A stretch of 12,613 nt of DNA from Pseudomonadota bacterium (GCA_023436945.1 JAEZHG010000063.1:1-12613), one strand, 5' to 3'. Shown: positions 1 through 7,440, numbered from the stretch's first letter. The notes: generated by a model not told the origin, from the sequence alone. A program made the numbers and translations.

Positions 1-1700
1 GTCCAGTTCAGACGCGAGTGGTTGTCCGAAAGGCCGTCGTCGTCCTGAGCTAGTTCGGAGAAGTTTCCGTTACGCATCTGGCCGACCATCACCACCGCAT
101 CAAAGGTCGGAGCGACAAGCGTAAAGCGCAGTTTCTCGTCAGCCTTGGCGTGGAAAGTGTAGTCGTCGTAATAGGCGCCGCCGTTGGTCGTCTTGTCATG
201 GTCCGACAGGGTCGAGCGGATGGTGGAGCCGACCAGAACACTACCCGGCATCGGTTCCGGCCCCCGGTCGGTGACTTCGAGATCATAGTGACCACGCGGC
301 TTCTGGCCGAACCCGCGAGCGCGCAACACATAGCTGCCCGAAGCCGGCACGGTGAATTGCAGGCGCGAGTTGGTGCCTTCACCCAGACCATCATCATCCA
401 TCTCAAGCGCGCTGAAGGACTTCTCGTCCTTGCCAATCTCGAGAACAGTGTCGAAGTCCGCCGAACGCATAACGAACTGCACGCGCTGGCCTTCGGTCAG
501 TTGCAGACGATAGCCGTCATAGCGATCGTCACCACCGAGCGAGGCGTCGTCATCCGCCAGTTCGCCTTCGATTTTCTGGCCGATGGCCAAATCGGTGGGC
601 GGCGGCGGAGGTGCGATGGCTTCGAGCTTGAGTTCGAACTCGCCCTGCCCCGATCCCAGCGGGCGGGCCTCGATACGATAAGTACCCGTCGACGGTGGGG
701 TAAAGACCAGACGCGGGTTCAGATCACCGCCACTGTCATCGTCCGATGCCAGCGACTTATCGTTACGATCCAGAACATCAAGATAGGCGTCGAAGTCATT
801 GGTCGTCATCGAGATTTCGACCGGCTCGCCCTCACGCCCCTGAAACTCGTAGAAGGCCGATTGACCACCGCTGCTGTTGGCGGGGCTATTGCCGTCAATC
901 TTGCCCGAGACAACATCCCCGATGGCAATTGGCGCAGCAGCCGCACGCGGCGGCCCTTGCTCTACGCGTAGCTCATAACGGCCCGTAGGCTGGCTTTCGA
1001 TGGAACGGGCGCGGATATCGTATTCACCCGCTTTTTCTGCCGCGAACACGAGGTAGGAGTTTAGGCCGTCGTTACCGCCATCATCATTGGCGGCCAGTTG
1101 GTCATACACGCCGCCATTACGTTCGCCGATTTCAACATAGGAATCGAAGTCGTCAGATTTCATGCGGATGGCGATACGCTGGCCTGCCGACAACTGGATG
1201 CGATAGAGGTCATAGCGATAACCGTCATCGTCCTCGGCGCTGCGTTCGGTCAGGCGACCATTGACGTTACGGCCTACGGCAATGCGCGACGCGCGGGGTT
1301 CGGGCGTAGGCTGGATCGCCTGAACCGACAGACGTGCGCTGCCGGAATCATCAAAACCGAGCGACGAGGCACGCAGAACATATTCACCCGTCCTGCGGGC
1401 AGTATACCGCAACCGCGAGTCCGTACCATCGCCCAGACCATCGTCGTCCGAGGCAAGAGCCGTATCCAGATCATCGCTGCTGAAAATCTGCTGATAGGCA
1501 TCGAAATCCGACGAGCGAAGCGTCGTTTCGATTCGCTGACCTGCGCGCAGCGAGATTCGGTAATCGGCGCCCGCAGCCGGAATCTCTGCATCCACCTCAC
1601 TGCCTAATGTCAGGTTTCCAGCCTGTATTTGGGCCAGAGACGGCGATGCAGACAGCATCAGAGCCGTAAGACTGGAGGCAATAAGCAGAGAGTTGCGCAT
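1..1700 (-). CDS. Secreted protein with tandem PPC (pre-peptidase C-terminal) domains, cut by the left edge
   Basis: The reverse strand is open from an ATG at 1700 to the window edge, giving 566 residues with no stop. Residues 1-23 form a Sec signal peptide (MRNSLLIASS start, hydrophobic core, likely cleavage at SLA|Q). The rest is a tandem array of beta-rich units at about 26-128, 138-247, 257-361, 369-478 and 486 to the edge. Each unit has a start like IAIGDVVSGKI, a segment like F-D-A/S-Y, an Asp-rich loop (ASDDDGLGDG, ANDDGGNDG, ASDDDSGGD, EMDDDGLGEG, AQDDDGLSDN), a line like SRLxFTxPxxGxY, and a closing strand like YELRVE. This is the PPC pattern. Such domains usually accompany secreted peptidases or act as binding modules, and no catalytic domain is visible here. 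The Asp-rich loops may bind calcium (inference). A purine-rich site (GGGGA, five bases before the ATG) supports the start. The C-terminus and any enzymatic domain lie outside the window. Confidence 0.85.
   Translation of the reverse strand, partial: MRNSLLIASSLTALMLSASPSLAQIQAGNLTLGSEVDAEIPAAGADYRISLRAGQRIETTLRSSDFDAYQQIFSSDDLDTALASDDDGLGDGTDSRLRYTARRTGEYVLRASSLGFDDSGSARLSVQAIQPTPEPRASRIAVGRNVNGRLTERSAEDDDGYRYDLYRIQLSAGQRIAIRMKSDDFDSYVEIGERNGGVYDQLAANDDGGNDGLNSYLVFAAEKAGEYDIRARSIESQPTGRYELRVEQGPPRAAAAPIAIGDVVSGKIDGNSPANSSGGQSAFYEFQGREGEPVEISMTTNDFDAYLDVLDRNDKSLASDDDSGGDLNPRLVFTPPSTGTYRIEARPLGSGQGEFELKLEAIAPPPPPTDLAIGQKIEGELADDDASLGGDDRYDGYRLQLTEGQRVQFVMRSADFDTVLEIGKDEKSFSALEMDDDGLGEGTNSRLQFTVPASGSYVLRARGFGQKPRGHYDLEVTDRGPEPMPGSVLVGSTIRSTLSDHDKTTNGGAYYDDYTFHAKADEKLRFTLVAPTFDAVVMVGQMRNGNFSELAQDDDGLSDNHSRLNW
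267..1625 (-). repeat. Four complete tandem PPC-domain repeats within the CDS (a fifth continues to the edge)
   Basis: The protein-level units map to about 1317-1625, 960-1289, 618-932 and 267-596, with a partial unit at 3-245. They are about 105-110 residues each, with linkers of 7-10 residues, one of which is proline-rich (PPPPP near residue 364-368). Units 1 and 4 are most alike in the acidic loop (DDDGLGDGT versus DDDGLGEGT) and in the following SRL and YVLRA lines. This suggests duplication, but divergence is high enough that the DNA is not an obvious tandem repeat. Confidence 0.7.
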
Positions 1701-1711
1701 AGGGGTCCCCT
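1701..1711 (-). promoter_or_regulatory. Ribosome binding site of the PPC gene inside an 11-bp palindrome
   Basis: The bases directly before the ATG at 1700 read AGGGGACCCCT on the coding strand, a perfect palindrome around a central base. The GGGGA part serves as the Shine-Dalgarno site. A four-pair stem with a three-base loop could partly hide it; this is seen in sequence, but the effect is untested. Confidence 0.4.
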
Positions 1712-1799
1712 TAATCACGCTACATCATAGACGCCGAAGCATGGCCCCTGTAAATCGCCGCCATCCGAAACTGTTCCGCGTCGACAGGAGCCGCTGACC

Positions 1800-2720
1800 A
1801 TGGCCACCGAAAATTCCACCGCTCAAATCATCGACGGGAAGGCATTTTCCCAGACCCTCGTCGGGCGCGTAGCCGAGGCCGCAGCCCGTCTGGAAGCCAA
1901 GACCGGTGTGAAGCCGGGTCTGGCAGTGGTGATCGTTGGCGAAGACCCCGCCAGCCAGCTCTATGTCCGCAACAAGGGCGAAACGACCCTGAAAGCCGGT
2001 ATGCGTTCCGATACGCACCGTCTTGCCGACACGACGACGCAGGAAGAGCTGCTGGCCCTGATCGCGCAACTGAATGCCGATGATGGCATCCACGGCATTC
2101 TGGTCCAGCTGCCCCTGCCCGCCCATATCGACAGCAACGCGGTTCTGGACGCCATCTCGCCGGACAAGGACGTGGACGGTTTCCACGTTGTGAACGCGGG
2201 CCGTTTGGCGGTGGGTCAGGCCGGTCTGGTGCCATGCACCCCGCTGGGCTGCCTGATGCTGCTGAAGGACCAACTGGGCGACCTGTCGGGCCTGAACGCC
2301 GTGATCGTTGGCCGCTCCAACATCGTTGGCAAGCCGATGGCGCAACTGCTGCTGGGCGAAAGCTGCACGGTCACGATCGCCCACTCGCGCACCAAGGACC
2401 TGCCCGCTCTGGTCAAGACCGCCGACATCGTGGTCGCCGCCGTGGGCCGCCCCGAGATGGTCAAGGGCGACTGGATCAAGAAAGGCGCGACCGTCATTGA
2501 CGTCGGCATCAACCGCGTGCCGTCCAAGGATCCGGTCAAGGCTGCCGAGGGCAAGACCCGCGTGGTCGGCGATGTCGAGTTTGAAAGCGCCGCACAGGTC
2601 GCGGACAAGATCACGCCGGTTCCGGGCGGCGTCGGTCCGATGACCATCGCCTGCCTTCTGGCCAACACCTACACCGCCGCATGCCGCAAGGCAGGCGTCG
2701 AACCCGAAGCTCTGGCTTAA
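1800..2720 (+). CDS. folD: Bifunctional methylenetetrahydrofolate dehydrogenase / methenyltetrahydrofolate cyclohydrolase FolD
   Basis: This is a cytosolic enzyme that interconverts 5,10-methylene-, 5,10-methenyl- and 10-formyl-tetrahydrofolate with NADP, supplying one-carbon units for purines and formyl-methionine. The 306 residues are slightly longer than the usual 280-300. The N-terminal catalytic part holds YVRNK (Tyr55 and catalytic Lys59), the QLPLP motif at 103-107 and Asp126 in KDVDGFH. The Rossmann NADP-binding part carries [10 protein letters not shown] at 171-180, and the signature PGGVGPMT sits at 275-282. An AGGAG site nine bases before the ATG at 1800 supports the start. The gene is divergent from the PPC gene, 99 bp away. 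Nothing looks damaged. Confidence 0.97.
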   Translation: MATENSTAQIIDGKAFSQTLVGRVAEAAARLEAKTGVKPGLAVVIVGEDPASQLYVRNKGETTLKAGMRSDTHRLADTTTQEELLALIAQLNADDGIHGILVQLPLPAHIDSNAVLDAISPDKDVDGFHVVNAGRLAVGQAGLVPCTPLGCLMLLKDQLGDLSGLNAVIVGRSNIVGKPMAQLLLGESCTVTIAHSRTKDLPALVKTADIVVAAVGRPEMVKGDWIKKGATVIDVGINRVPSKDPVKAAEGKTRVVGDVEFESAAQVADKITPVPGGVGPMTIACLLANTYTAACRKAGVEPEALA

Positions 2721-2804
2721 GTTTCGACACTATATTTTTTGTCACGGAGGTCGGGTTTCTCTTGCGTAACCCGCCTCCTAGACCCCACTCCTATAGTCAT
2801 GGGT

Positions 2805-2821
2805 TCGGTCACAGTGACCGA
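2805..2821. promoter_or_regulatory. 17-bp perfect palindrome upstream of lemA
   Basis: TCGGTCAC-A-GTGACCGA has eight-base arms around a single central base and ends one base before the lemA Shine-Dalgarno site. A TATAGT hexamer at 2792-2797 could be a -10 element, though no good -35 is visible at standard spacing. If so, the palindrome would cover the transcription start and first leader bases, a typical repressor position. The one-base loop makes a protein-binding operator more likely than an RNA hairpin. The promoter and operator roles are inference. Confidence 0.4.
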
Positions 2822-2822
2822 C

Positions 2823-2828
2823 AGGAGG
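2823..2828 (+). promoter_or_regulatory. Strong ribosome binding site that fixes the lemA start
   Basis: AGGAGG lies six bases before the ATG at 2835. This near-perfect site argues against the in-frame upstream ATG at 2739, which would add 32 poorly structured residues and bury the lipoprotein signal peptide. Confidence 0.85.
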
Positions 2829-2834
2829 AAACAG

Positions 2835-3512
2835 ATGGCTGGTATGTCCCCCCGTATGGCCGCAATGGCCGCCGTTATCGTCATGGCTCCGGCAGTCGGT
2901 GCCTGCGGTTACAACACCATCCCGACCAAACAAGAACGCGCAGAGGCCGCCTGGGCTGACGTCCAGAGCCAGTACCAGCGCCGCGCCGATCTGGTGCCCA
3001 ACCTCGTTTCGACCGTTCAAGGTGCCGCTATCCAGGAGCGCACCACCCTGACCAACGTCATCGAAGCCCGCGCCAAGGCCACCAGCGTCACCGTCAACGC
3101 CGATGACCCGCAGTCCTTCGCCAACTTCCAAGCCGCCCAAGGCGAGCTGACGGGTGCCCTGTCGCGTCTGATGATGACGGTAGAAGCCTATCCGCAGCTT
3201 CAGTCGAACCAGAACTTCCTCGCCCTCCAGTCGCAGCTTGAAGGCACCGAGAACCGCATCGCCGTTGCGCGCCGCGACTACAACGAGGCCGTTCGCGACT
3301 ACAACACCACCCTGCGCACCTTCCCGGCGATCATCTGGGCCAAGACCCTGCACTCGGGTTCGAAGGAAATGCAGCTGTTCACCGCCACGGCCGATGCACA
3401 GAACGCGCCGAGCGTGAACTTTGACGGCCTGAATCCGGCTGCCCAACCGGGCGGCGGCGCTCCGGCTGTCACGCCGGGTGCTGCACCGGGTGCAGCGCCT
3501 GCTGCCCAATAA
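2835..3512 (+). CDS. lemA: LemA family lipoprotein
   Basis: The product has 225 residues. Residues 1-23 are a short signal peptide ending in AVGA before Cys24, a plausible lipobox, so the protein is probably a lipoprotein facing the periplasm; many LemA proteins instead keep an N-terminal membrane helix. GYNTIPTKQERAEAAW and YQRRADLVPNLV (about 47-58) match the LemA signature region, followed by the E-A-R-A-K-A helix and the late RDYNEAVRDYNTTLRTFPA segment (147-165). This is the helical LemA fold. The last 24 residues are a Pro/Ala/Gly-rich tail not typical of the family. Its molecular function is not well defined; it is often encoded with TPM-domain proteins, as here. The TPM gene starts 24 bases downstream, so they almost certainly share a transcript. 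Confidence 0.9.
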   Translation: MAGMSPRMAAMAAVIVMAPAVGACGYNTIPTKQERAEAAWADVQSQYQRRADLVPNLVSTVQGAAIQERTTLTNVIEARAKATSVTVNADDPQSFANFQAAQGELTGALSRLMMTVEAYPQLQSNQNFLALQSQLEGTENRIAVARRDYNEAVRDYNTTLRTFPAIIWAKTLHSGSKEMQLFTATADAQNAPSVNFDGLNPAAQPGGGAPAVTPGAAPGAAPAAQ

Positions 3513-3536
3513 GACCGGCAGATTGATACAACCCCG

Positions 3537-4382
3537 ATGAAACGGGTTGCTGCCCTTATTTTTGTAATGGGCCTTTGGTTTGGAGCTCTGGGGCTGGGGG
3601 TGGCTGTGCCATCTCCGGCTCTGGCCCAAACCCAGTCCCAGAGCAACATCCAGTTCCCTGCCCTGACCGGCCGCGTAGTCGATAATGCCGACATACTGAC
3701 GCCGCAGCAGGAAGCAGAGCTGACGCAAACGCTGGCCATTCTGGAACAGCAGACCACTGACCAGTTGGTCGTGGTCACCCTGCCTACGCTCAATGATTAC
3801 GACATCGCAGACTATGGCTATCAGCTGGGTCGCCACTGGGGCATTGGACAGGCAGACGCCAATAATGGCGCGCTGCTGATCGTCGCGCCGAACGACCGCA
3901 AGGTCCGTATCGAGGTCGGCTATGGGCTTGAGGGTATCCTGACCGATGCCTATTCGGCCCTGACAATCCAGAACCACATCCTGCCTGCCTTCCGGAACGG
4001 CGACTACTACGGCGGCATCAATGCCGGTGTGGACCAGTTGCTCTACCAGATGACCCTTGACCCCGAAGAGGCCAAGGCGCGGGCAGAAAAGCTGGCCGAA
4101 GAATATGAAAGCGATGGCTCCGGCGTCGGCTTCATCCTGATTGTCATCGGCATCTTCGGTGTGATCTTCGTTGTCGGCTCGGTTGTTGGTGCCGCCAGCG
4201 CCGGAAGCGGGCGTCGCCTGCAAGGTGCGGCTGACGGTGCGGGTGCCGTGCTCTGGACGACGGCTCAGATCATCTCTGCCATCGCGTCCAGCAGTGGCGG
4301 CGGTGGCGGCGGTCGTGGCGGCGGCGGTTTTGGTGGAGGAGGCGGCGGCTTCGGCGGCGGCGGTGCCTCGGGAGGTTGGTAA
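3537..4382 (+). CDS. TPM-domain protein, YgcG-like, with signal peptide, membrane helix and Gly-rich tail
   Basis: The product has 281 residues. A signal peptide covers 1-30 (cleavage after ALA at 28-30). The TPM domain spans about 43-167: TGRVVDNADILTPQQEAEL is the typical entry, followed by TTDQLVVVTLPTL, WGIGQADANNGALLIVAPNDR (from 101), the RIEVGYGLEGILTD line and the INAGV helix. A membrane helix follows at about 197-220, then a weaker hydrophobic stretch at 231-250. The end is almost pure glycine with Phe and Arg interruptions and a terminal Trp. TPM domains have been linked to phosphatase activity and to photosystem II repair in plants; in bacteria the role is unclear, probably envelope-related. 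The topology predicts a periplasmic TPM domain anchored at its C-terminal side. It follows lemA closely and overlaps the next gene by one base. Confidence 0.88.
   Translation: MKRVAALIFVMGLWFGALGLGVAVPSPALAQTQSQSNIQFPALTGRVVDNADILTPQQEAELTQTLAILEQQTTDQLVVVTLPTLNDYDIADYGYQLGRHWGIGQADANNGALLIVAPNDRKVRIEVGYGLEGILTDAYSALTIQNHILPAFRNGDYYGGINAGVDQLLYQMTLDPEEAKARAEKLAEEYESDGSGVGFILIVIGIFGVIFVVGSVVGAASAGSGRRLQGAADGAGAVLWTTAQIISAIASSSGGGGGGRGGGGFGGGGGGFGGGGASGGW
4296..4379 (+). repeat. Glycine-rich low-complexity coding tail
   Basis: Codons 254-281 encode runs of four to six glycines separated by Arg or Phe, ending ASGGW. The DNA is a GGC/GGT/GGA run prone to slippage, so length may vary between strains. 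Gly-rich tails ending like this are common in YgcG-type TPM proteins. The GGGAGG at 4370-4375 inside it doubles as the ribosome binding site of the next gene. Confidence 0.75.
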
Positions 4383-5065
4383 TGGAATTCACCCCTGAAG
4401 ATCACGCACGCATCTCCAAGGCCATTGCCGCGGCCGAGGCCAATACCTCGGGCGAAATCTTCTGCGTCATCTCGCGTCAGGTCTCGACCTATCGCGATAT
4501 CCGTATGGCATGGGCGGCGGCGGCATCTCTGGTGCTGCCCGCGATCCTGATCCCGCTCGGATTGTCAGGCGACTGGTTCGGCTTCAGCTCTGACTGGCAG
4601 GTGGCCCACGTCGCCAGCCAGTCGGACGAGGTGAACCGCGCGCTGACGGCCTATGCCTTGGCTCAGGTGCTGACCTTTATCGGCGTCTATCTGCTCAGCA
4701 AGATACCGTTCCTTGGCCTGCTGATGGTGCCACAACGTGTGCGTCGCTCACGCGTGCGCCGCGTAGCGCTACAACAGTTCATGGCGCATGGCCTTCATGC
4801 CACCAAGGACCGCACGGGCGTCTTGATCTTTGCCGCCATGGCCGATCACGAGGTCGAGGTGATTGCCGATACCGGCATCTATACCCAGACCCGTCCCGAG
4901 TTCTGGGGCGAGACGGTCGCGGCATTGATCAGCCACATCAAAAAAGGCGATCCGATCACCGGCATGGAAACCGCTATCGGCCTGTGCGGACAGGCCTTGG
5001 CGGAAAAATTCCCGCCGCGTCACGATGATGTAAACGAAGTGCCCGATCATCTGATCGTGCTCTAA
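4382..5065 (+). CDS. Second TPM-domain membrane protein (COG3762-like)
   Basis: The ATG at 4382 shares its A with the preceding stop (TAATG) and sits six bases after GGGAGG, so translation is probably coupled. An upstream TTG at 4376 is possible but less likely. The 227-residue product has no signal peptide. The TPM fold appears split: SGEIFCVISR (23-32) is the first strand, two membrane helices follow at about 43-62 and 91-118, then a basic stretch (RVRRSRVRRVA), and the rest of the domain resumes with TGVLIFAAMADHEVEVIAD at 145-163. The membrane hairpin inserted within the domain suggests a cytoplasmic TPM domain, opposite in topology to its neighbour. The function is not known. It is expected to work with LemA and the first TPM protein at the inner membrane (inference from the operon). 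Confidence 0.82.
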   Translation: MEFTPEDHARISKAIAAAEANTSGEIFCVISRQVSTYRDIRMAWAAAASLVLPAILIPLGLSGDWFGFSSDWQVAHVASQSDEVNRALTAYALAQVLTFIGVYLLSKIPFLGLLMVPQRVRRSRVRRVALQQFMAHGLHATKDRTGVLIFAAMADHEVEVIADTGIYTQTRPEFWGETVAALISHIKKGDPITGMETAIGLCGQALAEKFPPRHDDVNEVPDHLIVL

Positions 5066-5104
5066 GTTTGATCCTTCCACCGCACCGGACGTTCCCCCAC
5101 GGTC

Positions 5105-5833
5105 ATGCCAAGACTGCTTACCTATAACGTCCACCGCTGTGTGGGTACGGACCGCCAGTTGGACGTTGCGCGCATCGCCAACGTCATTCGCGATGAACAG
5201 CCCGATATCGTATGCCTTCAGGAACTCGATGTCGGGCGCGCCCGCACCAATGGCGTGGATCAGGCCTCCGAACTGGCCAGCCTGCTGGGGATGGGCTCGC
5301 GCTTTCACCCCGCCATGGTGGTCGAGGGCGAGGAATATGGCGATGCCATCCTGACCCACCTTCCGGAACGGCTGATCAAGGCCGACAGCCTGCCGAGCGT
5401 GCGCGGCATCCCCGGCCTTGAGCCACGCGGTGCCCTCTGGACCGAGATTGATCTGGGCGGCGTTAAGCTGAACCTGATCAACACCCATCTGGGGCTGGTA
5501 CCGAAAGAACAGCGCGGTCAGGCCCAAGCACTGAACGGCAAGGACTGGGTGGGAGCCTGCGAAGGCCCGACCATCCTGACGGGCGATTTCAACGCCACCT
5601 CCATCACCCGCCCCTATGCGACCCTGACGCAGACACTGAAGGATGCGCAAAGGGTGCTGGGCCTGAAGCCTACGCTGAAGACCTTCCCCTCCAGCTTTGC
5701 GGCTATCCGCATCGACCACTTCTTCATAAACCCGCACATACGGGTGAAATCGATCCATACGCCGACGACGCCTCTGGCGCGCATTGCGTCGGATCACCTG
5801 CCGCTGGTGATGGATTTCGAGGTTGTGGCCTAG
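5105..5833 (+). CDS. Endonuclease/exonuclease/phosphatase (EEP) family protein
   Basis: The product has 242 residues, compact for the family, with no signal peptide. The metal-dependent EEP motifs occur in order: LTYNVH with Asn8, LQELD with Glu40, YGDAILTHLP at 78-87, INTHLG with Asn126 and His128, LTGDFNA with Asp161 and Asn163, IDHFF with Asp204, and the catalytic SDHLPLV at 229-235. The family (DNase I, ExoIII, inositol phosphatase and sphingomyelinase types) cleaves phosphodiester or phosphomonoester bonds; the substrate cannot be read from the sequence. It lies 39 bp after the second TPM gene with no terminator seen between them, so it may be the last gene of that transcript. The ribosome binding site is weak. 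Its stop overlaps the convergent phospholipase D-like gene by 4 bp. Confidence 0.9.
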   Translation: MPRLLTYNVHRCVGTDRQLDVARIANVIRDEQPDIVCLQELDVGRARTNGVDQASELASLLGMGSRFHPAMVVEGEEYGDAILTHLPERLIKADSLPSVRGIPGLEPRGALWTEIDLGGVKLNLINTHLGLVPKEQRGQAQALNGKDWVGACEGPTILTGDFNATSITRPYATLTQTLKDAQRVLGLKPTLKTFPSSFAAIRIDHFFINPHIRVKSIHTPTTPLARIASDHLPLVMDFEVVA

Positions 5834-7317
5834 CGGTTCAGCAGCACAGCTTCTCTTTCCGCTGCCGATTTCTGCATCATAAGGCGCGTCTTGGCGCGAC
5901 GTCGCCACGGTCGCCATGCATCATGCGCCGACATAGGGTCCCCCAGCTGCCACTCGGCAAACATATGCTCGATGCGCGTAGGCTTGCGGATACCCAGCGG
6001 TTTCATCCGTTTGGCCCCGAACGTCTCGACCGTTCGTCCGACTGATCCCATCAGTTGCTCGGCCTGTGCGAAATCCCCCTCGCTGACGCCGATAAAGTGG
6101 CCGAGCGAATGCTGGCGATATTGGCGAATGAGCAAGCATTCCGCCTCGTTGCGCGCCTCAACCGACAGATCGCATTCGGTATCCAACCCCATGGATCGGT
6201 TGTTCAGGTTGCTGGACCCGATACGCATCAGTTTGTCGTCAATGATCGTCATCTTGGCGTGGACGATGATGCGGTCGCCGCGAGTAGTTACGGGATAGAA
6301 CGCGAAAAAACGGTTGTTCACATCGGCCTGTTCAAGCCGCCACAGAACCTCTGCGCGGGCTGTGTCCATGGTCATGCCATCGAACCACGACGGACTGCGC
6401 CCCGTCGATACCAGCACCACCTCCGGCCCGTCCGGCTCAGCCAGACGCTCTGCAATCGCGCTCGCGATCAAGGGCGATGTGAAATACTGGTTCTCCATAT
6501 AGATCAGGCTCTTGGCGCGTTTGATACTCTCCACAAACAGCGCCTCGTTCTCGCGAACCTCATCACGGCCCTTCACCGCAGGATCGGTACGCGACAGGCC
6601 CAGTTTGATATTGTGGAAGGCGGGTTCAACCGTATCGGGCCAAGGGTCGCCGTCAGTCTCGACGATGGGCAGTTCCTCACCGCACGCCCTGTTCCAGCGA
6701 AGCCGCGCCAGAGCGCCCAGCATCCTCGCCGCCTCGCCGTCGCACACGCTCATCCACTCATGGCGCGGTGCAGGGATAAGGCCAGACGGCATACAGCGAC
6801 GCGGATCGCCGCTGTAGTGGCCTTCTTCGTCCCAGCGATCGACGCCGATGTCACCGCCGCCACAGAAGGCGATCTTGTCGTCGATCACCACCACCTTCTG
6901 GTGGTGACAGGCTCCCAATAGTCCGACGCCCTCAAGCCGCAGTTCCACCATGCGTTTGTTGAACAAACGCAACGCCTTGTGCGGATAGAACCCCTGCGAG
7001 GCCGCAATCAGGATCGGCGACTTCCAGATCAGAAGCCGCACCTCGATTTCAGGGCGCGATTCTACCAGTCGCTTTAGTTGGTCGCCGATTTCATAGCGCC
7101 GGATATCGTTCGGAGCCTCGGGATCCAGCCGCGTGCGCGGATCAAACTGCCATCCCAGAACCAGCACCGAGCGCTTGGCCTTGGACAGGGCCGATGCCAA
7201 TGCGTCGAAATAGGCATCGTTCTCCATAATGGGAGAAAAGCGGTTGGCGACGGCAGTTCGCCAAACGGCAGGGCCGCTTTCGAGCAGAGTGCCATCATAG
7301 ACCTCTTGTCTCAGCAT
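5830..7317 (-). CDS. Phospholipase D-like protein with two HKD motifs
   Basis: The 495-residue product belongs to the PLD superfamily. HHQKVVVIDDK places His139, Lys141 and Asp146, followed by GGGD at 153-156; the second motif VHAKMTIIDDK places His353, Lys355 and Asp360, followed by GSSN at 367-370. Both half-sites are intact, so it should be an active phosphodiesterase or transphosphatidylase working through a phospho-histidine intermediate. No signal peptide or membrane helix is obvious, which is unlike the two-helix cardiolipin synthases of the ClsA type and closer to soluble PLD or ClsB-like enzymes. The C-terminal stretch (about 460-482, WRPWRRRAKTRL) is basic and could help membrane binding. 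The GGAGG site is only four bases before the ATG at 7317. Head-to-head across the intergenic region is a small membrane ORF; tail-to-tail is the EEP gene. Confidence 0.9.
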   Translation of the reverse strand: MLRQEVYDGTLLESGPAVWRTAVANRFSPIMENDAYFDALASALSKAKRSVLVLGWQFDPRTRLDPEAPNDIRRYEIGDQLKRLVESRPEIEVRLLIWKSPILIAASQGFYPHKALRLFNKRMVELRLEGVGLLGACHHQKVVVIDDKIAFCGGGDIGVDRWDEEGHYSGDPRRCMPSGLIPAPRHEWMSVCDGEAARMLGALARLRWNRACGEELPIVETDGDPWPDTVEPAFHNIKLGLSRTDPAVKGRDEVRENEALFVESIKRAKSLIYMENQYFTSPLIASAIAERLAEPDGPEVVLVSTGRSPSWFDGMTMDTARAEVLWRLEQADVNNRFFAFYPVTTRGDRIIVHAKMTIIDDKLMRIGSSNLNNRSMGLDTECDLSVEARNEAECLLIRQYRQHSLGHFIGVSEGDFAQAEQLMGSVGRTVETFGAKRMKPLGIRKPTRIEHMFAEWQLGDPMSAHDAWRPWRRRAKTRLMMQKSAAEREAVLLNR

Positions 7318-7324
7318 GCCCCCT

Positions 7325-7399
7325 CCTAACCGCTACAGGTCAAATAACTGATTGCACAGTCTACAGCTAAGCAACTGTGACAGTGGTTCCACGGTTAGG
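7325..7399. promoter_or_regulatory. Nested inverted repeats between the PLD-like gene and the small ORF
   Basis: CCTAACCG at 7325-7332 is matched exactly by CGGTTAGG at 7392-7399. Inside lie CACAGT (7355-7360) and ACTGTG (7374-7379), and an overlapping 11-bp palindrome ACTGT-G-ACAGT at 7374-7384, giving three ACAGT/ACTGT half-sites. On the PLD mRNA the outer arm includes the first bases of the Shine-Dalgarno site (TTAGGAGG), so pairing would partly mask it. It could be a cluster of operator half-sites, a translational switch, or chance. The repeats are seen; the function is inference. Confidence 0.4.
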
Positions 7400-7440
7400 T
7401 AAATTTCCAAAGCGTCAAAGCGGATAATCTATGCGGCCGA

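Noticed and set aside
150..971. Long forward-strand open frame (273 codons)
   Set aside because: It is the antisense shadow of the PPC gene, whose reverse-strand frame has a signal peptide and repeating domain motifs across the whole region.
2721..2760. Possible terminator after folD (T-rich tract)
   Set aside because: There is a TATATTTTTT tract at about 2731-2740 but no stem of useful length directly before it.
2739..2834. Upstream in-frame extension of lemA
   Set aside because: It would ignore the strong AGGAGG before 2835 and place a palindrome and possible promoter inside the coding region.
2778..4223. 481-codon reverse-strand open frame
   Set aside because: It lies opposite the lemA and TPM genes, which have clear family motifs, proper starts and ribosome binding sites; the reverse translation shows no recognisable domain.
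4296..4379. GGC-rich tract as a non-coding repeat or CRISPR-like array
   Set aside because: It is in-frame glycine codons at the end of a TPM protein, with no spacer-repeat structure.
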